A stretch of DNA of 23,338 bases, from assembly GCA_036897095.1 (NCBI GenBank), contig JAYMSP010002600.1, positions 1 to 23,338 on the forward strand. The letters run 5' to 3'. A model generated the notes under the pieces. That model did not search any database. It was not told the DNA's origin and saw only the letters and a program-made list of their open reading frames with translations. The position numbers were made by a program, and so were the translations under genes. This document shows, piece after piece, positions 1 through 10,603 of the stretch; position 1 is the first letter of the stretch; each line of letters starts with the position of its first letter. The stretch comes from Plantago elongata (taxonomy: Eukaryota > Streptophyta > Magnoliopsida > Lamiales > Plantaginaceae).

Positions 1-762
1 TAGTTTTAACGTTTAATAATTTAAAAATGTAAAAGGAAAGAGAAGGAAACTAGAATTAAAAATAAGGCCATGTTTGGGTAGTAAAATTTGAAAAAAATAA
101 TGGACTAATATGTTATTGTTAAAATCATGGGGATCGATTTGTAATTAGGTGGTTTATTGGGGAGAGTTGGCATAATTTTTTCTTTTTTTTATTATAAAAA
201 TATAAATTAAAAATTTATATTATCGTAAAACTATTAATTAAATTATAATATTAATTATAATATAATACACATGAAAAAGGAAAACGATTGAAGGAGAATG
301 ATAGTTGATGTGAAGAAGAAGGAGGAGAATGATATTTGATAACAACCGAGTCACCATGGGAATATTAATTTTTTTAATAATTAAGTGAGCTCCTTAAAAT
401 GAAAATTATAACGTTGCATTAGCGTTAAATTTTGTGCCTTAAGTGAACTTCCGATAGCCGCCGATTCCAAAACTATACAATCTCACGAAGCACATAATTT
501 TTTTAATAATTAAATGGATATGCAATTCTTTTACAATCTGATTTTTATGATCTACTCAATTGAGAATGTAGGGTACGTTGCATGAAGCCTTTGTGACTAC
601 ATTGACGTTACGCACACAAGAAAAATGTGAGAGCCAAATAAGAAACATTGTATATATCTTGGATCATTAATTCCACATATACAAAATCAAAGACTTAAAA
701 CATTTTTACCAAAACCACTAATTACCAAATCACTGATTTAATTCCAAATAATCACTAAGCTC
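1..762. other. AT-rich upstream intergenic DNA
   Basis: No gene is visible here. The stretch is very AT-rich. Around 285-345 a short purine-rich motif (aaggagaatgata followed by g or t and ttgat) occurs twice about 30 bases apart, which looks like a small local duplication. The right part is presumably the promoter of the MADS gene that follows. Confidence 0.6.
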
Positions 763-771
763 CTATAAATA
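763..771 (+). promoter_or_regulatory. TATA box of the MADS gene
   Basis: The sequence ctataaata lies about 90 bases upstream of the ATG at 860. This is a good plant TATA box, predicting a start site near 795-805 and a leader of about 60 bases. Confidence 0.7.
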
Positions 772-859
772 CCCCAAATTACATTCCCAATCCACACTCA
801 CCACTTCCAAATTGAAACCCACATTTTCCTACCTTGGCCTTCCTTCCTTCACTACCACC

Positions 860-1636
860 ATGACAAGAAAGAAAGTGAATCTCACCTTCATCACCAATGA
901 CTCGTCCCGAAAAGCCACGTTCAAGAAACGAAAGAAAGGCCTCATGAAGAAGGTCAGTGAGCTCAGCACCCTATGTGGCATTGATGCATGCGCCATTGTC
1001 TACAGCCCCTACGAGCCACAACCTGACGTGTTTCCCGACATGCGTGGGGCCCACCAGGTAGTGTCCCAGTTCAAGCGCATGCCAGAGATGGAGCAGAGCA
1101 AGAAGATGGTCAATCAGGAGTCGTTTATCCGTAACAGGATTGCTAAAGCAGCTGAGCAACTAAAGAAGCTCAACAAGGATAATAGGGAGAAGGAGGTTAC
1201 ACATTTAATGTACACGTGTCTCACCGGAAAGGGTGTCGAAGGGATGAATGTGGGTGAACTCAATGATTTGGGGTGGGTGCTTGAGAGGGATTTAAAGGAG
1301 GTTTATAAGAGGATTGATTGTTTGAACAAGGGCAGTGTGGTCCACGTGCCAAAGGGGAAGGTGGCTCTTCAGATGGGTGGGGTGCAAGAACAACCACCGT
1401 GGTTTGCAGATTGGGCTAGGAGTGTAGAGGGTGATAATCAGGGTGTTGGTGGAGTGTTCGGAGGGCACGGAGGAGGAGTGGTGGGGGAGGAAATGAAGAT
1501 CATGCAGTTCAATAATGCCGGTGGAAATAATCTAAATATTGATATTAATCATGTTGATATGAACAATAATGGTGATAATGTTGGTGGTAATCAGGGTGGT
1601 AGTGGTTCTATTTGGTCAAATGCTTTTTTCCCTTGA
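860..1636 (+). CDS. AGL80: AGL80-like type I (M-gamma) MADS-box transcription factor
   Basis: Intronless gene for a 258-residue nuclear DNA-binding protein. Residues 1-60 are a complete MADS domain beginning MTRKKVNL and including RKATFKKRKKGLMKKVSEL and the core LCGIDACAIVYSP. A helical region follows (MEQSKKMVNQESF, about residue 75 on), then LNDLGWVLERDLKEVYKRID, then a Gly/Asn-rich tail with no recognisable domain. The lack of introns and of a K-box is typical of type I genes. Family knowledge: Arabidopsis AGL80 acts in the central cell and early endosperm as a partner of AGL61. The frame is open upstream to a TTG at 812, but the ATG at 860 is chosen because it gives the exact family N-terminus. 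AGL80-like genes are usually multicopy, so one-to-one orthology is not claimed. Confidence 0.92.
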   Translation: MTRKKVNLTFITNDSSRKATFKKRKKGLMKKVSELSTLCGIDACAIVYSPYEPQPDVFPDMRGAHQVVSQFKRMPEMEQSKKMVNQESFIRNRIAKAAEQLKKLNKDNREKEVTHLMYTCLTGKGVEGMNVGELNDLGWVLERDLKEVYKRIDCLNKGSVVHVPKGKVALQMGGVQEQPPWFADWARSVEGDNQGVGGVFGGHGGGVVGEEMKIMQFNNAGGNNLNIDINHVDMNNNGDNVGGNQGGSGSIWSNAFFP

Positions 1637-2096
1637 GATTAATTCATAAGTATCAATCCTAATCGTCAATTGTATCACCAAGAATAATACTTCCGGCTCT
1701 ACAATTTAACTGATTTTCGTATAATAGTTTTATGAGTTTAAATATAGTGGAGATGATATATGAAAAATGTGTATCGGTGTATGAACTCAAAGTAATAACA
1801 CAAATAAAGCTTAAGGTTCTAGACTAGAAATGTAATGTCTAAAAGAACTAAGCATCATGGATGAACATTTCAAATGCGTAAGGATTAGAGGAATGGGTAA
1901 AGCATTTGCAAAATCCAAATGCAAAGCTTCCAAAGAAGACTCAAAAGGACTGGAAGTGAGATTGAATTTGACCTTTTTGTCATCGAATTTACTGTATCTT
2001 AATTGTTAAACTGTCCATTTTCGGTGACTCAAATAACACTTTAACATGTGGTACGGATATATAGCAAAAGCTATGAAAACCAGAGCAGTTGGAAAA
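1637..2096. other. Spacer between the MADS gene and XRCC4
   Basis: No gene is visible. This holds the 3' untranslated region of the MADS gene and the promoter of XRCC4. Short open frames on both strands look random. Confidence 0.55.
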
Positions 2097-2104
2097 GCGG
2101 GAAA
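2097..2104 (-). promoter_or_regulatory. E2F binding site upstream of XRCC4
   Basis: The + strand reads gcgggaaa, that is TTTCCCGC on the minus strand, a perfect match to the E2F consensus TTTSSCGC. It lies about 60 bases upstream of the XRCC4 start codon, in the leader or core promoter. E2F sites are common on plant DNA-replication and repair genes expressed in S phase. That it is used is inferred. Confidence 0.55.
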
Positions 2105-2165
2105 ATAAACCCTCTCTGAGAGTTGAGCTTGTTGAGCACACTACTTCTTCCACACGAAGAAAGAA

Positions 2166-4000
2166 ATGGACACAGCAAAGAAGACATGCTTGAAATTGGA
2201 AACTCCGATTGGACCCGTTTTCGTCAAGGGCACTTGGCACCCGACCCGTTTCGACCTCTCCATCACCGATGGTCTCCAAGCCTGGACTTGCCACGGTTTG
2301 CTATCTATCTATGTTTCTATCAAATCTAAACCAACAATTTCTATCGCATCTAATTTCTCAGTAAGTAATTTTGTTTTTCGTTTTGGGAACAATCGATCAA
2401 TCAGCTACGGAGGAGGAGGTGAAAGACCGAGCTGCTAATTGGGATCAAACGGTGTCGGATTACATCAATTTCTCTGAGACCTACCTTGGCTTCCAACAGC
2501 CCGGCTCCATTTACGGCTTCTCCGGTGCCTCTTCCGGCGCCAAACGGGTTTGTTTCTGACCTCAAATTAACTATACCTTGTTAAATGCTGAAAATATTGT
2601 AAATATGATCGATCAATTGATCGAAGTAAGTAGTACAACTAAGAAACGTAAAGTAAGTTACGTAGTACAAAATGTAATATGATAAATATGAATGAATTAC
2701 ACTAGGAGATGAACTGTTCGTCTAGTTGAAGTTGAGTCTTGTTTGTTATATATCTTGATAACTTTGTTAGTAGTGAGTTTCGTCTGCTAAATGGAAACCA
2801 AGGTATGGTTGTATGCTATTGGCCTTTGGTTTTGGCACTACTCAACATCAACTGTAACTTATTATAGAGGCTCTAGATCATGTCTCTTTTTGGTAAAGTA
2901 ATACTAACTTGAAAAACAATCAATATGAATGAAGTTAAGACATAAGGAGACTCGGTTATTCAATTCCCACTTTTACAGAAAAAGTATCATGCTATTCTTG
3001 TTTCACAAATGAATCAACAAACAAACTAACTAACAGAGTTTTGTTGCTTAACTACTCCTTAACCTTTTGAAACTTTGCAGTTATCGTGGACATTTGAGAA
3101 GGAAGGTACGAAACTGGAATGGCGCTGGAAATGCCAACCATCGCCTGATAATAAGATCACTACAGCAGAAATCTTGGAATTTCTTATGGATGCCAACATA
3201 AGACTTAGTGTAAGAGACAAGACTCTGCATTAATATTTTATGGACTATGCTGACAAGTTCAGATGCAAATTTATTCTGTGTCCAATTTATTTTCCATCTC
3301 TTCTGTGCTTTCTTAAAAGATCGAGCATATGATTCTGTCCTTGAATGCAGCATATGATTATAAGAGATTTTTAGTCATTCTATTTGTTAGCTTGCTGTTG
3401 CACCTACAATCAACTTATTCCGTGAATGTTTATGACTGTGTTTCCTATATGCTTCTCATCAGCTGTTAGATATCTTTCAATTTGTTCTAGTAGGTCACGT
3501 TTGTCCTGCAGTTGGTCTTACAGTTAGATACTCTCATACAATTGTTATCTGTTGTAAACAGGAGGAAGTGGTGTGGAAGTCAGAATCTGCCGACAGGCTC
3601 AAAATAGAGGCAGAAAGATGTTTGGTGCAAAGCGAGAAGCTTAGCCGCGAGAAAGAAGAATTTGAATCTGTAATCTACGGAAAGGTATATATTCAATGTC
3701 AGGAAACACATTATATATTTTGATGTACTAATTTTTACTAATAGGTACCTACGACTTGCTATATTCTTCCAGTTTGTTCAGGTTTTAAACTCCAAGAAAG
3801 CAAAACTGAGAATGCTTCGTGATAGGATCTCCAAATTAGAAACTGCTGGTCACCAGTCACCAGAAGAGGAAGAACAGTCAACAGACAGAACTGAGAGCTT
3901 TGATGAAGCTAGTGACGAAGATGCAGAAAAGAATATTGATGATGTTACCTCTAAGGATGTCTCAGCAGCTACTAGCTCTCGTGGTAGAAAGAGGAAATAA
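2166..4000 (+). CDS. XRCC4: XRCC4, non-homologous end-joining factor (5 exons)
   Basis: Coding exons are 2166-2295, 2405-2547, 3081-3209, 3562-3684 and 3773-4000, with GT-AG introns and matching phases, giving 250 residues, close to the family length in plants. XRCC4 is the nuclear scaffold that binds and stabilises DNA ligase IV in end joining. Residues 1 to about 120 form the globular head (FVKGTWHPTRFDLSITDG; TEEEVKDRAANWDQ; LSWTFEKEGTKLEWRWKC). About 125-200 form the long coiled coil that dimerises and binds ligase IV (SEKLSREKEEFES; KKAKLRMLRDRISKLE). An acidic tail follows (about 204-232) and a basic SRGRKRK end suits nuclear import. It points towards the kinase gene on the other strand. 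Open frames in intron regions, such as one at 2371-2559, are partly real exon 2 read in another frame or beyond the splice site. Confidence 0.93.
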
Positions 4001-4888
4001 GATGTTATTACAAGGTATGTATTTGTTTTGCCTCGACTTGAAAGATTCTATTGGAAATCATCTTTTGTGAACATGCAATTGTCCTTGGTAAATACCTCGT
4101 TTCTCTCTATTTACTTCTCTTTTTTCTTCTAACTTCTTCCTGAATCCATAACCATCGGAAATAAAATGGATCAGTTCCCTCATTTTATACTATACCTAAA
4201 ATTTATCGTATCTCGTACCTAATAAGAAGTAGAGAATAATTGTTTTGGTGGGACATGAGAAAATTGAATATCATGAATTCATGATAGGATAAACAAAAAA
4301 CAATAGTAATAAAATAAATTTTAGGCATTCATTATTGTGGATATTCATGTTTAATGTTCCCTAAAATTTTTGAGCAATTATAAATTGAGGTAGTTGATTT
4401 TGTGTATTTTTATCAACTTTTCACTATTTGGCAGAGCCCTTTTATATTAAGTATAGCGAACTAACAGCTTCTATCCCAAAATGTGAGGAAATTCAAAGTT
4501 AGAAAACATAATCTGTGGGAGATGACTAGTGCGTCAAAAGTCCATATCACGACTTCAAGGCAGGCAATTGTAAAATAAAAGAACAATTTGTGCTAAAATG
4601 CAGTAATACAACTATACAAGTCTAAAAAATGGAAGTATAATTCACAATAATGTCTACTGAAATAAAAAGTAAATGTAGGGGTATGGGATCAGTACTCTGC
4701 TGCCTGCACGTCACTTGTCACTCAGGCAGGTCTGTCTCATTACCTGAAAATATTTGAAATATAATGGGCCAACCACAACCTGCTGGAAAGTAAGTGATAA
4801 TGCAAACTATGAACCTACAAATGCGACTTATATCTTCTTTTCATTTCTCGAGTATATATACTCCTCCTTTTTAATGCAATCCAGTCGA
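4001..4888. other. XRCC4 3' region and spacer
   Basis: No gene is visible. The first few hundred bases are probably XRCC4 3' untranslated sequence; a good donor-like gtatgt lies at 4015 but no clear partner acceptor was found. The rest is AT-rich. Confidence 0.5.
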
Positions 4889-5633
4889 CTTATCTAGCTT
4901 TTCTTACCTTGAGGTTGGACATTTAATTCTCTAATCTTTGACTTGAGGTTAAAACATCAACCATATATGCTGTAGTTCCTCTTTTAATACTCTAAGAAAA
5001 CTTTTGAGGAAGCAGTACTTATCTAAGTGTCTGTCACGTTGCTACATGACTGATTGTAGCTCAGATTTTTTTTATCAAATATAGTCCTCCAGTGTTCCAC
5101 TTTGCCTCAGATTGTTAAATTCACGTCGAAGGAACATCTTAATAAATTATCCCGACTTGTGGTTTCACGCCCATAATACAGTCGGTATACCAGTTATCAG
5201 CGTCTCCATCCAAATACAGTCCGATCAACATGTTTGTTTCATAACCAGACATTAGGTTATTTATAAAGTACCTCTGAAACATCCTAACCCAACCTCTAGC
5301 ATTTACCCATCGGAATGAGGAAATTCAACACGAAGACCTCGACTGTTGCACAATCTAGTGCTAGGTGCAGCTAGTAAACCGTTTCCATTACGGCCTTGCG
5401 CAGACTATGTAATCGTATCAGGAGGTACCGAGTCTTTATCACTTGTCCTGGTCTTTGTGCCGTTTGTTCTGCTTCTCTGCCATGCAAGCGAGTCCATATT
5501 TGAGTTTAGCTACATCTTGTTCCAGCAGTCCAGCTTGGTGATTCGCGCCGCTTTGTTTGGTTGTTGCGCCACCATGGATGCAAGCTACAACCTCATCTGA
5601 GTACCAATTATTATGAATAATCTGGAAGAATGT
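4889..5633 (-). pseudogene. Decayed LTR-retrotransposon gag fragment (Ty3/gypsy-like)
   Basis: Read on the minus strand, successive frames look like pieces of a plant retrotransposon gag gene, in the right order but broken by stops and frame changes. The pieces are: 5439-5633, 64 codons open with no ATG, including a coiled-coil-like LLEQDVAKLKYGLACMAEK; 5139-5324, with ARGWVRMFQRYF and LYLDGDADNWY, the pattern of the gag domain; 5075-5146, with REFNNLRQSGTLEDYI; and 4949-4993 continuing to 4889, with LKEELQH. In intact elements gag forms the particle that packages the RNA. No protease, reverse transcriptase, LTR or primer-binding site was found, so this is a dead fragment. The assignment rests on remembered family patterns, and Ty1/copia cannot be fully excluded. 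Confidence 0.6.
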
Positions 5634-6176
5634 TTAACGTTTAATCCTAGTGAGAGTAAGAGAAGAATGATTACATGCCAATTACAAATTACAATCTGGT
5701 TTAAGTAGCTAATTGCCAAAACAGAACGCTAACAATTTTTTTATGTCCTGAGAAGCTGCCACCATGTCTTAATTGTGCAAGCTTTTAATGCACACAGCTT
5801 TGAGCACCCCGAACTGATCCAAGCGTGAAGAGCTGACTCCTCATCTTGACGAGTGTTTGGTTTTGCTCTTTCACCCATCTTTTTATGTCAACAAACTACA
5901 ACGTTATGATGATCACTTACGTTGGAGGTGCTGATCTCTGAAATTACCAAAAGAGGAAGGAAAAAGGAAGGAAAATAAAATGAGGATTGCCAGCAGAAAC
6001 TTATGCAGTAGTTGCATACATCTCTGACCAAAAATATTTCAGCATCTAATTCTAACCCATTAGTTTAGCATTAGCTACATACGGCTGGTAAAAAAACAAG
6101 CCTGACTAATCTCCAATTAACACCATATACACGTTGCAAATCTTCTTGTTCTTGATTTTCTAAGTATACCATGTTC
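5634..6176. other. Spacer downstream of the kinase gene
   Basis: No firm gene. This holds the kinase 3' untranslated region (minus strand). A 45-codon minus-strand frame starting at ATG 5878 and a short segment at 5921-5937 flanked by good splice signals are the only structure seen. Neither matches a family I recognise. Confidence 0.4.
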
Positions 6177-7821
6177 TTAATTTGTGAACAGTTGGCTCCC
6201 AAGAGTAACAGTTGCCATTCCTTCACCCATGAATGTTGTTCGTGTGATCTCGTTCTCTAATATCTGATCAAGCTCCGGAACAACATTTTCCATACGTGGT
6301 CTTTCTCTTCCTGGAAAGCTCATACATCTTATCATCAATTTGAGAAGATCACTCATTGCTTCTGCGGTGAAGTTACCAACTAACCGCTGGTCGACTAAAT
6401 CATTCAAACTTAGATGATGTTGGACCTATTTAAGTTTATCAACCAAGTGGTAACTGTCAAAACTACAATCACTTCGATTACATAGAATTGAGATAATATA
6501 ACATGTGATTTCCTCTACATACCCAGTGACGTATGCTGTCATTTGATCGAAAGACCTCTTTTTCATTGGCTTCTTTACCAGAAACGAGCTCCAAAAGAAA
6601 TATCCCAAAGCTGTGTATGTCGTTCATTTCATGGTATATACTGGAATGTTCCAACCTAAGAACCAGAAAATAACATTTCAATGCATTGATAGACCTGAAT
6701 CGGATACATATTGCACTCAAGAGTGGTGAACTATTTACTCTGGATCCCTTGATGCACTGAAAGGAGTAGAGCCAGATGAAGAACTTGCATCTTCAATTTT
6801 TACAAGTAGCTTGAATATCCCTGCATCCGCGACTTTAGCAATAAAATTCTCGTCGACCAGCACATTAGCTGTTTTGAAGTTACCGTGCAAAACTGGAGGT
6901 TGCAGGCTGTGTAAATGGCATAAACCTGCTATAGTTCAATAATATGGTAGAAAAGAACAGATGACTCAGGAAAACTTGAGTGGAAATGTAAGCTTCAACA
7001 TACCTTTGGCTGCCCCAATTGCTATGGATAACCGTTGCTTAAATTCAAGCTTCGCGGTTGATTCTTTTCCAGTTTCTGTCGAGGTATAGATTCTGATCAT
7101 TAATTTGCAAATGTTCATAAATACTGAGTTATTCACATAGTATTTGCATACCATATAAATGACTACACATGCTCCCGTTGGGTACATACTCAAACACTAG
7201 CATCTGGAATCCTCCTTCCTGACAGTATCCGAGAAGTGTCACCAAATTACGATGATAAATTGCCATAAGGTACGCAGCCTGTCAATATAACAAAACAGAT
7301 CTTAAAATCATAACACACCAGGCCGTCTCATATAAGTATTGTGGCTTTTTGCAACAATCATTATAGCAGAATTCTGTTGAATAATTATTTTTGGAATACC
7401 TCCTCACTGAAGTCTTGCCTCGGATAACCATTACGCCGTTTGATTGCGACAATGGTTCCATCATTAAGGATTCCCTTATAAACTAGGCCAAAGGTTCCGT
7501 AACCAATGAGATTACTCTCATCAAAATTCCTAGACGCTTGCTCCAGCTCTTCCATTCTGAATTGCCTTGCTCTTTTCATCTCCACTGCGAAAATATTTAA
7601 CAACACAGTAAAGCCTAGTTACTAAAACTGAAAAGGTGAAATCTTGATATACACACACATATGTTACCGACTGCAGACGGATCCGATGAGCCAGTTTCCG
7701 AATCTTTATTGTTAGAGGATTTTTGGCATTGTGGCATGAAATACCGGAACACGAAAATGAGAGTGACTACAAGTGCTGCACCTCCTATTCCTCCAAGTAT
7801 AGCCACAAAGGAAGTTGCCAT
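6177..7821 (-). CDS. Membrane-anchored receptor-like kinase, probable pseudokinase (7 exons)
   Basis: Exons on the minus strand are 7821-7668, 7584-7400, 7278-7152, 7075-7004, 6925-6739, 6655-6523 and 6425-6177. All have GT-AG borders and consistent phase, giving 368 residues. Residues 5-28 form one membrane helix (AILGGIGGAALVVTLIFVF) with almost no ectodomain. A SETGSSDPSA linker follows, then a kinase domain from about residue 60. The glycine loop GYGTFG (79-84) and VAIK lysine 100 are present. The catalytic loop reads HGNFKTANVL (193-202), so the HRD aspartate is Asn195. The DFG motif is DAG (213-215) and the APE motif is DPE. The C-terminus MATVTLGSQLFTN resembles a conserved plant RLK group I recall but cannot name safely. 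Likely role is plasma-membrane signalling with weak or no phosphotransfer. The start at MATSF is chosen because it leads straight into the membrane helix; an in-frame TGA lies a short way upstream. Confidence 0.88.
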
Positions 7822-8650
7822 GAATCTGGTTGAATTGAGCTCCTTATTTTCGACATGATGACATGACTCAGTTAAATGGGATCAATGTAGCTTATTTTGA
7901 AACTATTTGAGTATCAAGAACATGAGATACATGCCAAGAACTGAAATCAAATGAAAAAGAAATAAAAGGTGAACCACTACTAGGATTTATCAAGGAAAGC
8001 CTTGTTTTCGTTCAAAGTGATCTTATCTGAAACTGAAAAATAACGATTTTCGGCTGGATTGAAGTGGTGCACATGGCATGGCATGTATGTATGGAACTAG
8101 AGCCACACATAAACTCTATAGGACCCCCTCATCAAATTTCATCCTAGATCTTGCTCTTTTTTCCTTCCCCCCTCAATATAAGTATTATACTGCTGCCTAC
8201 TTTTGTGCTAGCTAGCTAGATAAAAAGAAGACACAAAATGCAAAGTGAATGAATGATCTCCTAGAATCAACTTGGAAAACAGAAAAAAGATGATTAGGAG
8301 CAGTGCTAACTGCTTGCTTATCTATATTGCCATACAACTCACTGGCTTTTCATGCTACCCCACTATGAGGGAGGACCCAATACTCAAAACGCATCCATTC
8401 TCAGGACAGTACTATTGCTTCTTGATGTCAATTGATAGGTCTGTAACTCCCCCTTTCACTGATTTTGTTGGATTTTCTCCACATATTTATTTATGTTTCT
8501 TTTTTCCTCTATGGAGGTGCATGGGGTGGGAGAAATCAAGAAGGTTGAGAGAAATGATAATAAAACAATGAGAATAACTGAAGATGATGTCATTTTTTTA
8601 GGACCTTTTTATCTTGCAGGCTACAAAGTACAAAGCATACATGCTTAACT
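7822..8650. other. Kinase promoter side; small open frame only
   Basis: No convincing gene. The left part should be the kinase leader and promoter. A plus-strand frame from ATG 8290 to 8571 (93 codons) begins with a hydrophobic stretch (CLLIYIAIQLTGF) like a signal peptide, but it is preceded by two tiny upstream frames and matches nothing I know. An AT-rich aatataagta near 8174 could be a TATA box for it. Confidence 0.3.
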
Positions 8651-8767
8651 ATCAACTATGTTTCATCCTTGATCCCCTACAGCTCAAAAGCTTTTTGAAC
8701 ATTATCAAGTTTTAGCACCTCTGGCAGGAAGGAAATAAAAGTAGAATGGCCAGCTAAATTATGTGGC
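8651..8767 (+). repeat. Diverged duplication, copy A, first block
   Basis: This block resembles 10252-10362 along its whole length. Shared strings include tacagctca, an acattat core, agcacct, and aaattatgtgg near the end. With the block at 9386-9425 it forms a co-linear pair, so the two are remnants of one duplicated segment, not chance matches. Confidence 0.7.
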
Positions 8768-9385
8768 CTCTTTTGCCAAGGCCCATCAACATAATTATTG
8801 GTGAAAAAGAAAGTTCAATTGTTTAGTCAGTTAGATTTAGATGATCTTTTTCTTTTCCCCACCATTCAATCTATCAGACCTTTTGCTTCTCTGTTATCAT
8901 AGCTGAGCAAGCTAGGATTGATACAACTGCAACTAAAATCCTCTCATTTTGTAATTACTTTGATTGAACAGAGTTACAGCTAGACTCGGATGTTGAAATA
9001 ATTATGATGGGGGTCAGATGTGAAGCCATACCTTGATTATTCTGGTGTGTGGAATATACAATGAGTAGGGGACAGAAATATTTTGCAGGTGAAAAATTAT
9101 GGTCACCCTCTAGTTAGTTAAAACCAAATCCACATGTCAACAACAGCATTAAAAATCCCACAGAAACTTGATTTGGCACACACCATTTGTTATATATGTG
9201 CTGCAGGGAGTAACTTATTTAACCACGTCGTTTGGCAGTGAGTTAAACAAGAGATCAAGTTTAAGGGTAAATTTTGTTTTTCTCTGAATAGTGTTGGGAA
9301 ATTTGAAGTACAGTTTTGTGAATAGTGCAAGGCGCTAACAAGGGATATAATATAATTCACTGTCAAAACGATTGTGGTTATAAAC
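8768..9385. other. Non-coding DNA inside duplication copy A
   Basis: No gene is visible. A stretch around 9228-9270 (tttggcagtgagttaaa and following) weakly resembles 10420-10465 in the second copy, supporting the co-linear duplication. Copy A is longer than copy B by about 420 bases, so one has gained or lost DNA. Confidence 0.45.
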
Positions 9386-9425
9386 TAGTTAACCACACTT
9401 GGTTAACTAACTGTGGAACACCCTG
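9386..9425 (+). repeat. Diverged duplication, copy A, palindromic block
   Basis: A 40-base block that matches 10564-10603 at about 32 of 40 positions without gaps. It contains a perfect inverted repeat, gttaacc and ggttaac separated by six bases (9388-9407). The palindrome is kept almost intact in the second copy. GGTTAA is a GT-element-like motif; a regulatory role is only a guess. Confidence 0.65.
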
Positions 9426-10251
9426 CAAATATGTAACGCCACGTTATCTTATCCCATGATCATCGTTATAGTGATTGATGATGAGATAAGGGACTACACA
9501 ATAATGCTCCACTTAAGGTAGAGATTTCCGGGGACCAAGAAAAAAACCGTATGCCATAAAAAAATATTTTTCTGGATGCAGCATGTATGTAATTTGAGAT
9601 AGAGAAGATGGTATTGCCTGCATTGGGAAATGTGGATGAGTTTAACTTTATATTGTGGAATCTGTTGTCTCATCTCTTGGCAGCAATTCATGAGCCTCTA
9701 ACTTAATTGCTTTCCCTTAAAAAATATTCTTGTGCTTCATTTGCTGCATATTTTTGCTATTTATTATCATTATTCATATGCTGGTACATTGCTGTTTTGT
9801 CATTTGTCCTACTGGAGAAGAGAGTAAGTGGTCCTGTTACCACATTAGCAGTCATATAGTACTAGCCTTTCATCATACTCCAAATCAATAAATTTTTCTT
9901 TGAAATTCTTTATTTCTAGCAACTTAATTGAAGAATGTATTTGTCACATGGGCTAGTCCTATTCTTAGATAGTCGTAAATCCCCGAAATGAGTGATGATC
10001 TCACCTCCCATCGACAGTTATAATCATCAATCTGCCACAAGTTTGTTGTGTGGTAGAGAGGATTGAGCCTGAGTAGAGGGAAAAATAAACAAGCTGGTAT
10101 GAAATTTCATGACCTCTTGCTGCAGGTTGCAGACATGCTGAACTATGGTTTTGTCCATTTACAGACTTAATTAAAAGTTCACTTTTACACTATTGAACTG
10201 GTATATTAAATCAAACATGTAAAGGTTTAGGCATCTAATTTATTGAAAAGG
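9426..10251. other. Intergenic DNA
   Basis: No gene is visible. An imperfect inverted repeat around cttatc and gataag lies at about 9449-9489; GATAAG also equals the plant I-box. Short open frames here look random. Confidence 0.5.
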
Positions 10252-10362
10252 TCTACAATGTTTGATAATTGATTCCTTACAGCTCATAAAGTTTTTGCAC
10301 ATTATAAAGTGCCAGCACCTTTACCAGAAATAAAGGCTTATGGTCAGCAAAATTATGTGGTC
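10252..10362 (+). repeat. Diverged duplication, copy B, first block
   Basis: Partner of 8651-8767, about 1.6 kb away in the same orientation. The order of shared motifs is the same in both copies. Confidence 0.7.
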
Positions 10363-10563
10363 TCTCTCTTGAAAGTGACAAATTTGACATGCACTATTCA
10401 GTTGGCTGGGTACTCTGCTGTCTGGCAGTGACTGTCAAACCATGGAGTTAAGGTTGAGAATAAAATGTTGGTCAGTCAACAACAAAGTGTTAATTTAAAA
10501 AAAATATGATTTATGATTAATTTATGGTCAATTGGAGGTTTAAAAGAGCCAGCGGGATGTAGA

Positions 10564-10603
10564 TAGTTAACCGCAATTGGTTAATCAACTGCTCAACAGC
10601 CTG
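10564..10603 (+). repeat. Diverged duplication, copy B, palindromic block
   Basis: Partner of 9386-9425. The palindrome here reads gttaacc, six bases, ggttaat, with a single change from perfect symmetry. Confidence 0.65.

Noticed and set aside
812-859. In-frame extension upstream of the MADS start
   Set aside because: It begins with TTG and lies in the predicted leader; the ATG at 860 gives the conserved MTRKK family N-terminus.
4015-4140. Possible intron in the XRCC4 3' untranslated region
   Set aside because: There is a good donor at 4015 but no acceptor I could support.
5346-5600. 84-codon plus-strand open frame
   Set aside because: It is the reverse complement of the gag-like minus-strand frame and shows no protein character of its own.
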